NCBI GenBank assembly: GCA_003533975.1
Contig: DQCL01000023.1
Coordinates: forward strand, 1-27,422
Direction: 5' to 3'
Source: Octadecabacter sp.
GTDB taxonomy: Bacteria; Pseudomonadota; Alphaproteobacteria; Rhodobacterales; Rhodobacteraceae
Length of the DNA stretch: 27,422 bases
The notes under the pieces were generated by a model, which was not told the DNA's origin, did no database searches, and worked only from the letters and a program-made list of their open reading frames with translations. Below are positions 8,365 through 17,454 of this stretch, piece by piece; position 1 is the first letter of the stretch; every line of letters starts with the position of its first letter. Position numbers and translations under genes: made by a program.

Positions 8365-9447
8365 ATGACGCAAACCGGCTCCATCTTTCGCCTTGAAGGC
8401 GTGACGCGACGCTATGACGATTTGACCGCGTTAGACGCCATCGATTTCGAGGCGGAGCAGAATGAATATATCTCGCTTCTCGGGCCATCGGGATCGGGCA
8501 AAACCAGCTTGCTGCGGATCATCGCAGGGTTTGAAAAACCAGATCAGGGTCGAGTCTGGTTTCAGGGCCAAGACATCACCGATCTGCCCGCCCACGAACG
8601 CGGCATCGGCTTTGTGTTTCAGAATTTCGCCTTGTTTCCGCACCTGACCGTGTTTGAAAACGTCGCCTTTGGTCTGCGCAACAACGTCGACACCGTGCCA
8701 GGCGTCGAAATTGAAAAACGCACACGCGACGCGATTGAAATGGTCGGCCTTGCAGGGCTAGAGGACCGCGTGCCCGATCAGGTCTCAGGCGGCCAAAAAC
8801 AACGCGTCGCACTGGCCCGTACCCTCGTTATGCAACCCAAATTGGTGTTGCTGGACGAACCGCTTGGAGCTTTGGACGCGAACCTGCGCGACCGGATGCA
8901 GATCGAGCTGCGCGCGATCCGTGAACGGCTTGATGTGACCTTCCTGCATGTCACCGGATCAGAGACCGAAGCGCTCGCGATGGGCGACACCGTTGCCGTG
9001 CTGAATGCGGGCAAGGTCATCCAGTCCGGCACGCCTGACGAAATCTACGACACCCCCGCCAGCCCCGATGTGGCGCTTTTCCTTAACCGGTTCAACATCT
9101 TTGACGGCACACTTAAAGGCGGTCACTTTGCCGGCCCCTTCGGCGATGCCCCCGTGGCGACAGCGCGCCAGAACGCGCAGGATAGATATGCGATCCGCTA
9201 TGACCGCACGCAGATATTTGACCCCGGTGCTAAACTGCCAGGCCCGGCCCTAACTGCGCGCTTCAGAGCCAGCGAATACCTCGGTTCGTCGATCATTTTT
9301 CTGTTTGAAACCGAAGACCACAAAACGGTCGAAGTCGATCACCACCTCAGCTTTGGCGACCCACGCGATCTGACGGTGGATAACGAATACGTCCTGTCAT
9401 GGGACCCCGCAAAGGCCATTGTCTTTGGCAAAGAGGGCAGCAAATGA
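8365..9447 (+). CDS. ABC transporter ATP-binding protein, PotA-like, H-loop histidine missing
   Basis: This 360-residue protein is the ATPase of a PotABCD-type importer with a C-terminal TOBE-like region. Walker A GPSGSGKT (40-47), the Q-loop FQN (Q86), signature SGGQ (141-144) and Walker B LVLLDEP with Glu165 are all intact. The H-loop, normally F-V-T-H-D-Q, reads H-V-T-G-S-E, so residue 198 is Gly (codon GGA at 8956) in place of the catalytic switch histidine. A second ATPase with a normal histidine is encoded at 13983. The pair may form a heterodimer with one degenerate site. The gene starts the operon at 8365 and its stop overlaps the first permease gene. The substrate class (polyamine, opine, or similar cation or amide) is inferred from family only. 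Confidence 0.92.
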   Translation: MTQTGSIFRLEGVTRRYDDLTALDAIDFEAEQNEYISLLGPSGSGKTSLLRIIAGFEKPDQGRVWFQGQDITDLPAHERGIGFVFQNFALFPHLTVFENVAFGLRNNVDTVPGVEIEKRTRDAIEMVGLAGLEDRVPDQVSGGQKQRVALARTLVMQPKLVLLDEPLGALDANLRDRMQIELRAIRERLDVTFLHVTGSETEALAMGDTVAVLNAGKVIQSGTPDEIYDTPASPDVALFLNRFNIFDGTLKGGHFAGPFGDAPVATARQNAQDRYAIRYDRTQIFDPGAKLPGPALTARFRASEYLGSSIIFLFETEDHKTVEVDHHLSFGDPRDLTVDNEYVLSWDPAKAIVFGKEGSK

Positions 9448-10310
9448 CCATCCAAACACCAGCCAAAGAAAAGACCCACACGTTCCGCCTGCTCGCCCCC
9501 GGCGTTGTGTGGATGATCCTGTTCCTTGTGGCCCCGATCATGATGATCGTCTACGTGTCCTTCTGGACGCAAACAACATTCTCCATCAACTCAACACTAA
9601 CACTTGATAGCTGGAAAAACTTTTTTGGATCAGAAGCTTACGTGGGCGCGCTGTGGACCACCGTCCGCCTTTGGCTCATTGTTCTGGCGCTAACTTTCCT
9701 GATCGGCTATCCCGCCGCGCTTTATGTCGGGCTGCTGGTCAAAAGCAAAACCGTCTCCACCGTGCTGTTGGTTCTTTGTGTCATCCCGTTCTGGACGTCG
9801 TTCCTGATCAGGGTGTTGGCATGGCGACCGATGCTGGGCAAGGAAGGCGCTATTAACATCCTGTTGCAAAAGGCAGGTATCATCGACAGCCCGATCGAAG
9901 TGCTGCTGTTTTCCGAGCTCTCGGTGATCATCGGGATGACGCAAATCTACGTCGTGTTCATGGTTGGACCCATCGCCTTCATGCTGGGTCGTATCGACCG
10001 TAACATCATCGAAGCGGCGCGCGATCTGGGCGCTGGTTTCGGGCGTATCTTCTGGAAGATCATCCTACCGCTGTCCCTTCCAGGTGTTGTGGTCGGGGCC
10101 ATTTTCGTCAGCGTAATGGTCTTGGGCGAATTCGCCACCTCCGGCGCGTTGTCGGGCCGCAAGGTGAACCTGCTGGGCAACATCATCGTGACCCAAGTGG
10201 GGTCGCTGAAATGGGCCATGGCGTCCGTGGTCGGCGTGATCCTCACGATCCTGCTGGGCATCGTGGTGGCCGGTTTCCTGCGCATCGTTGACCTGAAAAG
10301 GGAGCTTTGA
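9444..10310 (+). CDS. ABC transporter permease, PotB-like
   Basis: The start was placed at 9444, where ATG overlaps the TGA of the ATPase gene; a longer frame upstream would duplicate ATPase sequence. The 288-residue inner-membrane protein has about six transmembrane helices, beginning with LLAPGVVWMILFLVAPIMM. It carries the cytoplasmic EAA coupling loop (EAARDLGAGFGRIFWKIILP, near residues 190-210) that docks on the ATPase. It forms the translocation path with the next gene product, 3 bases downstream. The family is the binding-protein-dependent transport permease of the spermidine/putrescine type. Confidence 0.92.
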   Translation: MTIQTPAKEKTHTFRLLAPGVVWMILFLVAPIMMIVYVSFWTQTTFSINSTLTLDSWKNFFGSEAYVGALWTTVRLWLIVLALTFLIGYPAALYVGLLVKSKTVSTVLLVLCVIPFWTSFLIRVLAWRPMLGKEGAINILLQKAGIIDSPIEVLLFSELSVIIGMTQIYVVFMVGPIAFMLGRIDRNIIEAARDLGAGFGRIFWKIILPLSLPGVVVGAIFVSVMVLGEFATSGALSGRKVNLLGNIIVTQVGSLKWAMASVVGVILTILLGIVVAGFLRIVDLKREL

Positions 10311-10313
10311 GAG

Positions 10314-11165
10314 ATGGAATCCAATGTCCTCAAACCCATCCTCGCCGTTTATGTGGCGTTGTTTGTCCTGTTCCTTTACGGCCCGTTTATCGTGCTCGGC
10401 ATCCTATCTTTCCAACAAGGACCCGAAGGCGGCCCACAGTTCCCGATCATTGAATGGTCGACCTACTGGTATCGTCACCTCTTTGGCATGGTGCCGCCCT
10501 CCCGCATCGCTCCGCTGCCTGTGGGCGAGGCACTGATCCGTTCGCTGATCCTTGCCTTTATGACGATGGTCACCGCCACCGTTCTCGGTGTGATGGCCGC
10601 CCAAGCCTTCCGCCGCCGTTTCCGCGGTGCAGGCGTTGTGTTTTACCTGATCGTTTTGGGCATGATGGTGCCGGGCGTACTAACCGGCCTTGGTACGTCC
10701 TTGCTGGCCAACAACGTGCTGGATATTGAGCGCCACTGGTACACGACTGCTTTTGTTGCACATGTGGTCTATACTTTCCCCTTCGCGTTTCTGGTGATGC
10801 TGGCAATCCTCAACCGCTTTGACAGCTCGGTCGAAGAAGCATCATGGTCGCTCGGTGTGTCCCCCATACGCACCTTTCGAAAAGTGACGTTTCCGCTGAT
10901 CTTTCCGGGTGTGCTGTCTGCGATGCTGTTTGCCTTCACGCTGAGCTTTGATGAATTCCCGCGCACTCTGTTTGCATCCGGGCGCGATCAAACATTGCCG
11001 TTGGCCATCTACGGCACGTTCTCGGTCGAAATTCACCCCAACATTTTTGCCTTCGGGGTGATGACAACGCTGTTCTCGTTTGCGCTGCTGGCAGTCTACG
11101 GCATCCTCATGGGCCTGTCCGTGCGCCGCGCCAAGAAGATGGCGATGCAGGAAGAAATCGCATGA
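10314..11165 (+). CDS. ABC transporter permease, PotC-like
   Basis: This 283-residue integral membrane protein is the second permease. It has about six helices and an EAA loop reading EEASWSLGVSPIRTFRKVTF, followed by P-L-I-F-P-G. A segment near residue 210 (LSFDEFPRTLFASG) matches the conserved FDExxxTxF region of PotC proteins. It follows the first permease gene after 3 bases and its end overlaps the first SDR gene, so permeases and dehydrogenases are on one transcript. It should pair with the other permease and the two ATPases of this window. Confidence 0.92.
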   Translation: MESNVLKPILAVYVALFVLFLYGPFIVLGILSFQQGPEGGPQFPIIEWSTYWYRHLFGMVPPSRIAPLPVGEALIRSLILAFMTMVTATVLGVMAAQAFRRRFRGAGVVFYLIVLGMMVPGVLTGLGTSLLANNVLDIERHWYTTAFVAHVVYTFPFAFLVMLAILNRFDSSVEEASWSLGVSPIRTFRKVTFPLIFPGVLSAMLFAFTLSFDEFPRTLFASGRDQTLPLAIYGTFSVEIHPNIFAFGVMTTLFSFALLAVYGILMGLSVRRAKKMAMQEEIA

Positions 11166-11878
11166 GTATCGCGATCATCACCGGCGCCGGCTCCGGCATA
11201 GGGCGCGCCATCGCGCACAAGCTTGCGGGACTCGACTACCGCGTGGTGGTCAATGATTTCAACGCCGATGCTGCACAAACCGTAGCCGACGAAATTGGCG
11301 GACACGCCGTCCAAGGCGACGTGTCGTCAGAGGCAGACGTCACCCGCATGGTCGCTGAATGCACGACTGCTTACGGCGCACCGACACATTTGGTTAACAA
11401 CGCAGGTCACGTGCATCAGGCGCGGTTTATCGATCTGAAGCCAGATGATTTCGACCGGATGATCGCCGTGCATCTGCGTGGCACATTCCTGTGCACCCAC
11501 ACCGTTCTGCCCGCCATGCTGGCGGCTGGCAACGGCTGCATCGTCAACATGGCCTCTCAACTGGGCCAGATCGGCGGCGTCGAACTGGTGCACTATTCTG
11601 CCGCTAAAGCAGGCATCATCGGCATGACGAAAGCACTGGCGCGCGAGGTGTCCGCGCAGGGCGTGCGCGTCAACGCGATCGCCCCTGGTCCGATCAACAC
11701 GCCACTGGTGCGCGCCCTGTCCTCTGACTGGCGCGATGCCAAGGCCGCAGAACTGCCTCTTGGGCGCTTTGGCGAGCCCGAGGACGTGGCCGATACGGCG
11801 GCTTTTCTGTGCTCTGACGCGGCAAAACTCTATGTCGGCCAAACCCTCAGCCCCAATTCAGGAGACGTGATGCTATGA
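11162..11878 (+). CDS. Short-chain dehydrogenase/reductase (SDR) 1
   Basis: The 238-residue protein is a classical SDR: the TGAGSGIG cofactor motif at residues 7-14, NNAG near 78-81, the catalytic Ser in NMASQ and YSAAK with Tyr and Lys about 12 residues later. Asp after the second beta strand (NDFNAD) suggests NAD(H) preference. The substrate is unknown. It overlaps the second permease gene by 4 bases (ATGA) and overlaps the next SDR gene in the same way, so it is translated together with transport and likely acts on the imported compound or its ring-opened product. The C-terminal signature (GQTLSPNSGDVML) departs from the usual VDGG motif, in contrast to its neighbour. Confidence 0.9.
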   Translation: MSIAIITGAGSGIGRAIAHKLAGLDYRVVVNDFNADAAQTVADEIGGHAVQGDVSSEADVTRMVAECTTAYGAPTHLVNNAGHVHQARFIDLKPDDFDRMIAVHLRGTFLCTHTVLPAMLAAGNGCIVNMASQLGQIGGVELVHYSAAKAGIIGMTKALAREVSAQGVRVNAIAPGPINTPLVRALSSDWRDAKAAELPLGRFGEPEDVADTAAFLCSDAAKLYVGQTLSPNSGDVML

Positions 11879-12630
11879 CAAAAACTGTTCTGATAACGGG
11901 CGCCGGTATCGGCATCGGGCGTGCCACTTCCATGGCCTTTGGCGCGCAGGGCGATCATGTGGTCGTTACGGACGTGCTCGATGCCGAAGGCCCCGCTGTG
12001 GTAGATGAAATCAAGGCCGCAGGCGGTTCTGCCGAATTTCAACTGCTGGACGTGACCGATACCGCCGGCGCCGACGCCCTGGTGGCGGACATTGAAAAAC
12101 GACACGGCGGCATTGATGTGATCGTCGCCAACGCGGGCATTGCGCACCGCATCCCGCTGGCCGAACTTACCGATGACAAATGGGACCACACCTTTGACAT
12201 TGACCTAAAGGGCATGTTGCGGGTGATCCGCCCTGCCGCCGCTGGTATGAAACAGCGCGGCAATGGGGCCATCGTATGCCTGTCGTCGATCATGGGCGTT
12301 GCCTACGGCTGGGACGAACATGTGCATTATTCAGCGGCCAAGGCGGGCGTTGTCGGTCTTGTGCGTGGCCTCGCCGTTGAACTGGGCCGCAGCGGCATCC
12401 GCGTCAACGGCGTGGCACCGGGGTACATCCGCACCGCGCAATTGCTTTCCGAGAAACACTCTCTCGGGGCCGAAGGGGCCAAAACCGTCGGCGACATCGT
12501 CCCGCTCGGCCGCATCGGTCAAGCCGACGACATCGCTGATGTGATCACTTTTCTCGCCTCGAACGGGGCGCGGTATCTCACGGGACAAGTCATTGCTGTG
12601 GATGGTGGGCTTTTGGTCGGGCGCTACTGA
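11875..12630 (+). CDS. Short-chain dehydrogenase/reductase (SDR) 2
   Basis: A second classical SDR of 251 residues, with TGAGIGIGRA near the start, ANAGIA in place of NNAG, the catalytic SS-x-MG and YSAAK pair, and the C-terminal GQVIAVDGG motif. Its first beta strand and cofactor loop suggest NAD(P) binding; Asp in TDVLDAEG favours NAD. Overlap with the previous SDR gene by 4 bases points to a coupled pair that may catalyse two steps or form a hetero-oligomer. The substrate is unknown. Confidence 0.9.
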   Translation: MTKTVLITGAGIGIGRATSMAFGAQGDHVVVTDVLDAEGPAVVDEIKAAGGSAEFQLLDVTDTAGADALVADIEKRHGGIDVIVANAGIAHRIPLAELTDDKWDHTFDIDLKGMLRVIRPAAAGMKQRGNGAIVCLSSIMGVAYGWDEHVHYSAAKAGVVGLVRGLAVELGRSGIRVNGVAPGYIRTAQLLSEKHSLGAEGAKTVGDIVPLGRIGQADDIADVITFLASNGARYLTGQVIAVDGGLLVGRY

Positions 12631-12692
12631 ACACGCAAGCGGGGGGCAACCTCCCAACAATAACAACCAACGACCTCAACAAGGAGAAGACA

Positions 12693-13913
12693 ATGTCAAA
12701 CTCAAGTTACTCAAGACGCAACTTCCTCAAAACGACCGCTGGCGCTGGTGCCATGGCGGCCACCGGATTGCCTTTTGGCGCTCAACAAGCCTTTGCGCAG
12801 AATCTGGCAAGCCAGGAATTGCGGACTGTGGGCCTGTCGGTGACAGTACAAGAACGTATTCTCAACGACTTCAAGGAAAAGTCCGGCGTCGGATCGGTTA
12901 GCGGTAAGGCTGACATTTTCCCTAACACCCAAACCGAAATCCTGTCCGGCTCTGATGCCTATGATTGCTGGGAAATTATCGGCGAACGCCTGGCGGCAAT
13001 GGTTGCCACCGACAAACTCGCCCCCGTGTCAGCCACAGACCTGAAAAACTGGGCGGGCATCCGCGAGACGTTTACCAAACCGTCCGACCGTTGGGACCTC
13101 AATCGTCAGATCGTCGGTCAAATCTGGGAAGACGAAAGCCAAAAGCGCCTAAACATGGTGCCGACCGTCTATAACTACGACGCCATCGGTTATCGTCCTG
13201 ATCTTGTAGAGGCTGAAGAAGCGGCAAAATGGTCCTCGCTTTTTGATCCCAAGTTCAAAGGCAAAACCGGTCTGAACGTCGATCCGTTGATCGCATTCGG
13301 GCAAGCGGTCTTGGCCATGAACGAATTGGGCCTTTTAGAGGTGTCCAACCCTGGCAACCCCGATGCAAGCGCCATCGAAGAAGCGGCAAAATTCTTGATT
13401 TCCAAGAAGAAAGAGGGGCAGTTCCGTGCGCTTTGGGGTGACTTTGGCGAACTGGTGAACCTGCTTGCCTCGGGCGAGATGGTCATTGCCGATGCGTGGC
13501 AGCCTGCAATCATGGCGGTCAAAGCACAAGGCGTCGAATGTTCCTACGCCACAATGGACAGCGGTTATCGCGGTTGGTCTATCGGGGTTTCCCCGCTTAA
13601 GACCTCTACAAATCTCGAAGCGGTCACAGCCTATGCCGACTACTGGCTGTCGGGTCCGCCCGCAATCGCGGTGTCCGAACAGGGGTATTACTCGCCCACC
13701 ACGAACGTGAAGAACGTGATGGACCCGGACAAATACGCCTTTTGGTACGAAGGTGCACCCTGGGTTGGCGAAACAGAGCGCGGTATCAAAGAAGGCGATC
13801 TGCGCGATGGCGGCTCTCTCGAAGAGCGCGCGGCCAACGTAGCTTACTGGCACCAGTGGCCAGATGAATACGACCTGCTGATTCGCAAGTGGGACGAATT
13901 CCTGTCTGCCTAA
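12693..13913 (+). CDS. Tat-exported PotD-like solute-binding protein
   Basis: The 406-residue protein is the periplasmic binding protein of the importer. Its N terminus has a textbook twin-arginine signal (S-R-R-N-F-L-K, Arg8-Arg9), a weakly hydrophobic region and an A-F-A cleavage site before Gln36. The mature part is a PotD-like fold with conserved SLFDPKFKGKTG and YWLSGPPAIAVSEQGYYSPTT blocks. Export by Tat means it is folded before crossing the membrane. AAGGAG at 12680 is the ribosome-binding site. It lies after the SDRs and 69 bases before a second ATPase gene; a GC-rich hairpin after the stop probably stabilises this message so that the binding protein is made in excess. Confidence 0.93.
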   Translation: MSNSSYSRRNFLKTTAGAGAMAATGLPFGAQQAFAQNLASQELRTVGLSVTVQERILNDFKEKSGVGSVSGKADIFPNTQTEILSGSDAYDCWEIIGERLAAMVATDKLAPVSATDLKNWAGIRETFTKPSDRWDLNRQIVGQIWEDESQKRLNMVPTVYNYDAIGYRPDLVEAEEAAKWSSLFDPKFKGKTGLNVDPLIAFGQAVLAMNELGLLEVSNPGNPDASAIEEAAKFLISKKKEGQFRALWGDFGELVNLLASGEMVIADAWQPAIMAVKAQGVECSYATMDSGYRGWSIGVSPLKTSTNLEAVTAYADYWLSGPPAIAVSEQGYYSPTTNVKNVMDPDKYAFWYEGAPWVGETERGIKEGDLRDGGSLEERAANVAYWHQWPDEYDLLIRKWDEFLSA

Positions 13914-13922
13914 ACTGAAAAC

Positions 13923-13950
13923 GGGGGCCAGCCGCTTGTCGGCTGCCCCC
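13923..13950 (+). terminator. GC-rich hairpin after the binding-protein gene
   Basis: GGGGGC (13923-13928) plus AGCCG (13930-13934) pair with CGGCT (13940-13944) and GCCCCC (13945-13950), leaving one bulged C and a 5-base loop. No T run follows, so this is more likely a partial terminator or 3'-end stabiliser than a full stop, as is common after binding-protein genes inside transporter operons. Confidence 0.7.
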
Positions 13951-13982
13951 TCTCCCCGCATCTGCCTTCCATAAAACAGGAC

Positions 13983-15098
13983 ATGAACGCCTTGGACTAC
14001 GATCTACAGCTTCGCAATGTCTACAAAACTTATGACAACGGAACGCCAGCCGTCATCGATTTCAACATTGATGTCGAAAAGGGGGAATTCATCGCCTTTC
14101 TCGGCCCGTCAGGCTGTGGCAAATCGACGACGCTTCGCATGATCTCGGGGTTTGAAACCGTAACCAAAGGCGATCTGCTGATCCGCGGCAACCGCGTCAA
14201 CGACCAACTGCCCGAAAAGCGGCCAACGTCGATGATCTTTCAGAATTATGCGCTGTTTCCGCATATGAACGTGCGCCAGAACGTGCGCTTTGGCCTAGAG
14301 GTCAAAGGCACACCCAAAGTCGAGGCTGACGCCAAAGTAGACGGTATTCTGGAAAAGCTCGACCTTCTGGGCATCGCCGATCTGGCCACCACGCGCCTGT
14401 CAGGAGGGCAACGCCAGCGCATCGCCCTTGCGCGGTCCTTGGTGGTTGAACCTGACATTTTGCTGTTGGACGAACCCTTGGGTGCGCTTGACGCGAACCT
14501 GCGCAAAAGCATCCAGAACGAATTGAAATTACTACAACACGATCTTGGCATTACTTTCGTTTTTGTCACTCACGCCCAGTCCGAAGCGCTGGCACTATCT
14601 GATCGCATCGTCGTGATGAATGCCGGCCGCGTCGAACAAATCAGCCCGCCACGCGAGCTTTATACCCGTCCGTCCAGCAATTTCGTTGCGCGCTTTATCG
14701 GGTCCAACACCATTATTCCAGGCACAGTTCAACGGGACAAAGACGACGTCGTCACGCTTGATACCGCTTTTGGCCTTCTGTCCGGCAGCAACCGCGCGGG
14801 CCACAGCGCGAGCGCTGGTGACAAGATGAGCATCGTTCTGCCCGCCGAAGCGGTTGATCTTGTCCCATCCGACGTCGATGCCGCCAAAATACGCGCCGAT
14901 TTCGGGTCCAACACGATCCACTGCACCATCGCGCGGTTGCAAATCGTTGGCCACATCATGCAGATGGTCGTCCAGTTGGAAAACGGCGAAATGCTGGATG
15001 TCGAAGGGCATGTGGATAAATACCGCGACCGGCTCAAGGCAGGCGGCACCGCCTTCCTCGCCTGGCGCTCTGCCGCCGCGACAGTGATCGACAGCTAA
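13983..15098 (+). CDS. ABC transporter ATP-binding protein, PotA-like, catalytically complete
   Basis: This 371-residue ATPase is the partner of the degenerate one at 8365. It has Walker A GPSGCGKS (41-48), Q87, signature LSGGQ (139-143), Walker B LLLDEP with Glu164, the LGALD D-loop and a normal H-loop FVTHAQ with His197. A C-terminal regulatory TOBE-like region follows residue 240. It is separated from the rest of the transporter by the two SDRs and the binding protein. Having one complete and one H-loop-lacking ATPase in the same locus suggests either a heterodimeric motor or two alternative motors for the permease pair. Confidence 0.93.
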   Translation: MNALDYDLQLRNVYKTYDNGTPAVIDFNIDVEKGEFIAFLGPSGCGKSTTLRMISGFETVTKGDLLIRGNRVNDQLPEKRPTSMIFQNYALFPHMNVRQNVRFGLEVKGTPKVEADAKVDGILEKLDLLGIADLATTRLSGGQRQRIALARSLVVEPDILLLDEPLGALDANLRKSIQNELKLLQHDLGITFVFVTHAQSEALALSDRIVVMNAGRVEQISPPRELYTRPSSNFVARFIGSNTIIPGTVQRDKDDVVTLDTAFGLLSGSNRAGHSASAGDKMSIVLPAEAVDLVPSDVDAAKIRADFGSNTIHCTIARLQIVGHIMQMVVQLENGEMLDVEGHVDKYRDRLKAGGTAFLAWRSAAATVIDS

Positions 15099-15108
15099 GG
15101 GCGCGCGG

Positions 15109-16461
15109 ATGGCACATCAAACCGCAGTGCAAATGGCACAGGGCCTTGAAGCCGGGAAACTTGATCCGGTGGACCTGACCGAAGCGGTGTTTGATCGCAT
15201 CACCGCCCATGGCGACGACGCCATCTATATCGAACAAATGCAATCCCGCGCTATGGCCGAGGCTGAGGCCGCCCACATCCGACAACGCGCAGGCTTGCGA
15301 TCCAGCTCGCTGGACGGCGTGCCTGTCGCGTGGAAAGACCTGTTTGACCTACGCGGACGGGTGACAACAGCAGGGTCCACAGTCCTGAAATCAGGCGCTC
15401 CAGCACCCCGTGATGCCCCCGTCATTGCCACCGCGGCCCGCGCCGGCATGATCACCACAGGCACCGTCAACATGACCGAGATGGCGTATTCTGGCATTGG
15501 TCTGAACCCGCATTACGGCACGCCGCGTAACATTCACGCGCCCGCAGGTGGGCGCCGCAGCCCCGGCGGGTCATCGTCGGGCTCGGGCGTCGTTGTGTCA
15601 GCAGGCATCGTGCCCATCTCGATGGGATCAGACACCGGCGGATCAGTCCGCATCCCCGCGTCCTTCAACGGCGTGGTAGGTTACAAAACGTCAGCGGGTC
15701 GGTACCCAATGGACGGCGTTTTCCCCCTTGCCCCATCCCTCGACACGATAGGGCCCTTGGCGCACACCGTCGCAGATTGTGCACTGTTTGACGCCATCTT
15801 GCGTGGCCACAACGCGCCCGAGGCAACAGCCGCAGACCCGTCAACCCTCAATTTCGTCATTCCAGATGCTGTCCTGTTCGATGATCTCACCCCCGCCGTC
15901 GCCGCCAATTTTGACGCGACCATCGCACGGCTGGAAAATGCAGGCGCGCGCGTCCGCCGCATCCCTCTGACCCAGCTTCAGGAAATCCTCGATCTGATGG
16001 CGCGACACGGGTTTCTCGCCGGTCCCGAAGCGCTCGCAGTTCACCAAACACGCGTCAACGGGCCACAAGCCGCCCAGATGGATGCCCGCGTTGTGCGCCG
16101 CATCCTGCAAGCCAAAGACATGACCGCCGTTGATCTGCTTATCCTGCAACAGGTCCGCCAACGCCTGAAGGCGCAAACGGCAGAGATCATCGGCGAGGCA
16201 ATCATTCTGTGCCCCACGACCGCAACAACCGCGATGGATATCGCCCCGCTTGAGACTGACCAAGACGTGTTTTTCAAACACAACGGCCTGACGCTGCGCA
16301 ACACCTCACTGGGTAACTTCCTTGACTGGTGCGGCGTGTCCATTCCAAACGGCACCGACGCCGACGGGATGCCAACGGGGTTCCTTTTATCCGCACCAAC
16401 GGGCCGCGACACTGCCGTCTTGTCCGCCGCACTGGGAACCGAAGAGATCATCCGTGGCTAA
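15109..16461 (+). CDS. Amidase-signature family hydrolase
   Basis: The 450-residue cytoplasmic enzyme belongs to the amidase signature family, which cleaves C-N bonds of linear amides. The Ser-cisSer-Lys triad is visible as Lys76 (VAWKDLFD), Ser155 (PGGSSSGSG) and Ser179 (GSDTGGSVRIPAS), aligned by comparison with other family members. The length is normal and there is no signal peptide. It starts 10 bases after the second ATPase gene. The family covers indole-acetamide hydrolase, allophanate/biuret-type hydrolases and others, so the exact substrate is open; here it could cleave the linear amide produced by ring opening of the imported compound. Confidence 0.93.
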   Translation: MAHQTAVQMAQGLEAGKLDPVDLTEAVFDRITAHGDDAIYIEQMQSRAMAEAEAAHIRQRAGLRSSSLDGVPVAWKDLFDLRGRVTTAGSTVLKSGAPAPRDAPVIATAARAGMITTGTVNMTEMAYSGIGLNPHYGTPRNIHAPAGGRRSPGGSSSGSGVVVSAGIVPISMGSDTGGSVRIPASFNGVVGYKTSAGRYPMDGVFPLAPSLDTIGPLAHTVADCALFDAILRGHNAPEATAADPSTLNFVIPDAVLFDDLTPAVAANFDATIARLENAGARVRRIPLTQLQEILDLMARHGFLAGPEALAVHQTRVNGPQAAQMDARVVRRILQAKDMTAVDLLILQQVRQRLKAQTAEIIGEAIILCPTTATTAMDIAPLETDQDVFFKHNGLTLRNTSLGNFLDWCGVSIPNGTDADGMPTGFLLSAPTGRDTAVLSAALGTEEIIRG

Positions 16462-16497
16462 CATCCGCAATTTCAACAACCAACCAGGAGACATCCA

Positions 16498-17400
16498 ATG
16501 ACCAAGAAAATCTATTGTGCCTTCGGGACAGACATCGACTCCGTTGCTGGCCAGATCGGGTCCTACGGTGGCGGCGACAGCCCCAACGACATCCAGCGCG
16601 GTATCTTTGCTACCGAAGTCGGGGTGCCGCGCCTGCTGAACCTGTTCAAGAAATACGACATGCGCACATCCTTCTATATTCCTGGCCATTCGCTGGAAAC
16701 TTTCCCAAAAGAAATGGACATGATCGTCGAAGCCGGTCACGAGATCGGCGCGCATGGGTATATGCACGAAAATCCCGTTGCTATGACCCCAACCCAAGAA
16801 GAAGACGTGTTGGTCAAATCCATCGAATTGATCAAAGGCCTAACTGGCGAGGCACCCAAAGGCTACGTGGCCCCGTGGTGGGAAATGTCAGCGGTCACGG
16901 CAGCGCTTCTCAAAAAATATGGGTTCTCTTATGATCACAGCCAAAGCTACCGTGATTTCCAACCCTTCTATGCGCGCGTCGGCGACGAATGGAATGTGAT
17001 CGACTATTCCAAGACCGCAGAGGAATGGATGCATCCGCTGAAACACGGCAAGGAAATCGATCTGGTCGATATCGGCGCGAACTGGTACGTCGACGATCTG
17101 CCGCCGATGATGTTTATGAAAAACGCGCCAAACAGCCATGGCTTTGTGTCGCCGCGCGACATTGGCCAGATGTGGATCGACCAATTCGATTGGGTCTACC
17201 GCGAGATGGATTACGGAATTTTCCCGATCACGATCCACCCGGATGTGGCGGGCCGCCCGCAGGTGCTGATGATGCTGGAACGGGTGATTGATCACATCAA
17301 CAAGCATACCGGCGTGGAATGGGTAGACTTCAACACCATCGCTGACGATTTCCGCAAACGCTTCCCGTTTGAGGGCGACAAGCGTCCCGAAGTTATCTGA
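16498..17400 (+). CDS. Polysaccharide deacetylase-fold enzyme, HpPgdA / cyclic imide hydrolase type
   Basis: The 300-residue NodB-fold metalloenzyme strongly resembles, from memory, Helicobacter pylori HpPgdA, including blocks around [17 protein letters not shown] and [15 protein letters not shown]. The predicted metal triad is Asp14, His86 and His90 (HGYMH), the same numbering as I recall for HpPgdA. This subfamily also includes a Pseudomonas putida cyclic imide hydrolase (imidase), as far as I recall, and lies near allantoinase PuuE. It has no signal peptide, so it acts in the cytoplasm, which argues against cell-wall work. Set among amidase, transporter and hydantoinase genes, an imide- or ureide-ring hydrolase is likelier than peptidoglycan deacetylase. 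RBS AGGAG precedes the ATG by 7 bases. It is the last gene before a strong terminator. Confidence 0.88.
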   Translation: MTKKIYCAFGTDIDSVAGQIGSYGGGDSPNDIQRGIFATEVGVPRLLNLFKKYDMRTSFYIPGHSLETFPKEMDMIVEAGHEIGAHGYMHENPVAMTPTQEEDVLVKSIELIKGLTGEAPKGYVAPWWEMSAVTAALLKKYGFSYDHSQSYRDFQPFYARVGDEWNVIDYSKTAEEWMHPLKHGKEIDLVDIGANWYVDDLPPMMFMKNAPNSHGFVSPRDIGQMWIDQFDWVYREMDYGIFPITIHPDVAGRPQVLMMLERVIDHINKHTGVEWVDFNTIADDFRKRFPFEGDKRPEVI

Positions 17401-17406
17401 TCAAAG

Positions 17407-17440
17407 AGGGCGGCAGATATCCTGCCGCCCTTCACTTTTT
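17407..17440 (+). terminator. Rho-independent terminator after the imidase-like gene
   Basis: A 10-bp stem, AGGGCGGCAG / CTGCCGCCCT with loop ATATC (17407-17431), is followed by TCACTTTTT. It ends the long transcript from 8365. The next small gene starts 15 bases later, so that gene needs read-through or its own promoter inside the terminator region. Confidence 0.85.
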
Positions 17441-17454
17441 GAAAGGTCACGTCG

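Noticed and set aside
16498..17400. Peptidoglycan or chitin deacetylase
   Set aside because: There is no signal peptide or membrane anchor, and the neighbours are importer and C-N hydrolase genes.
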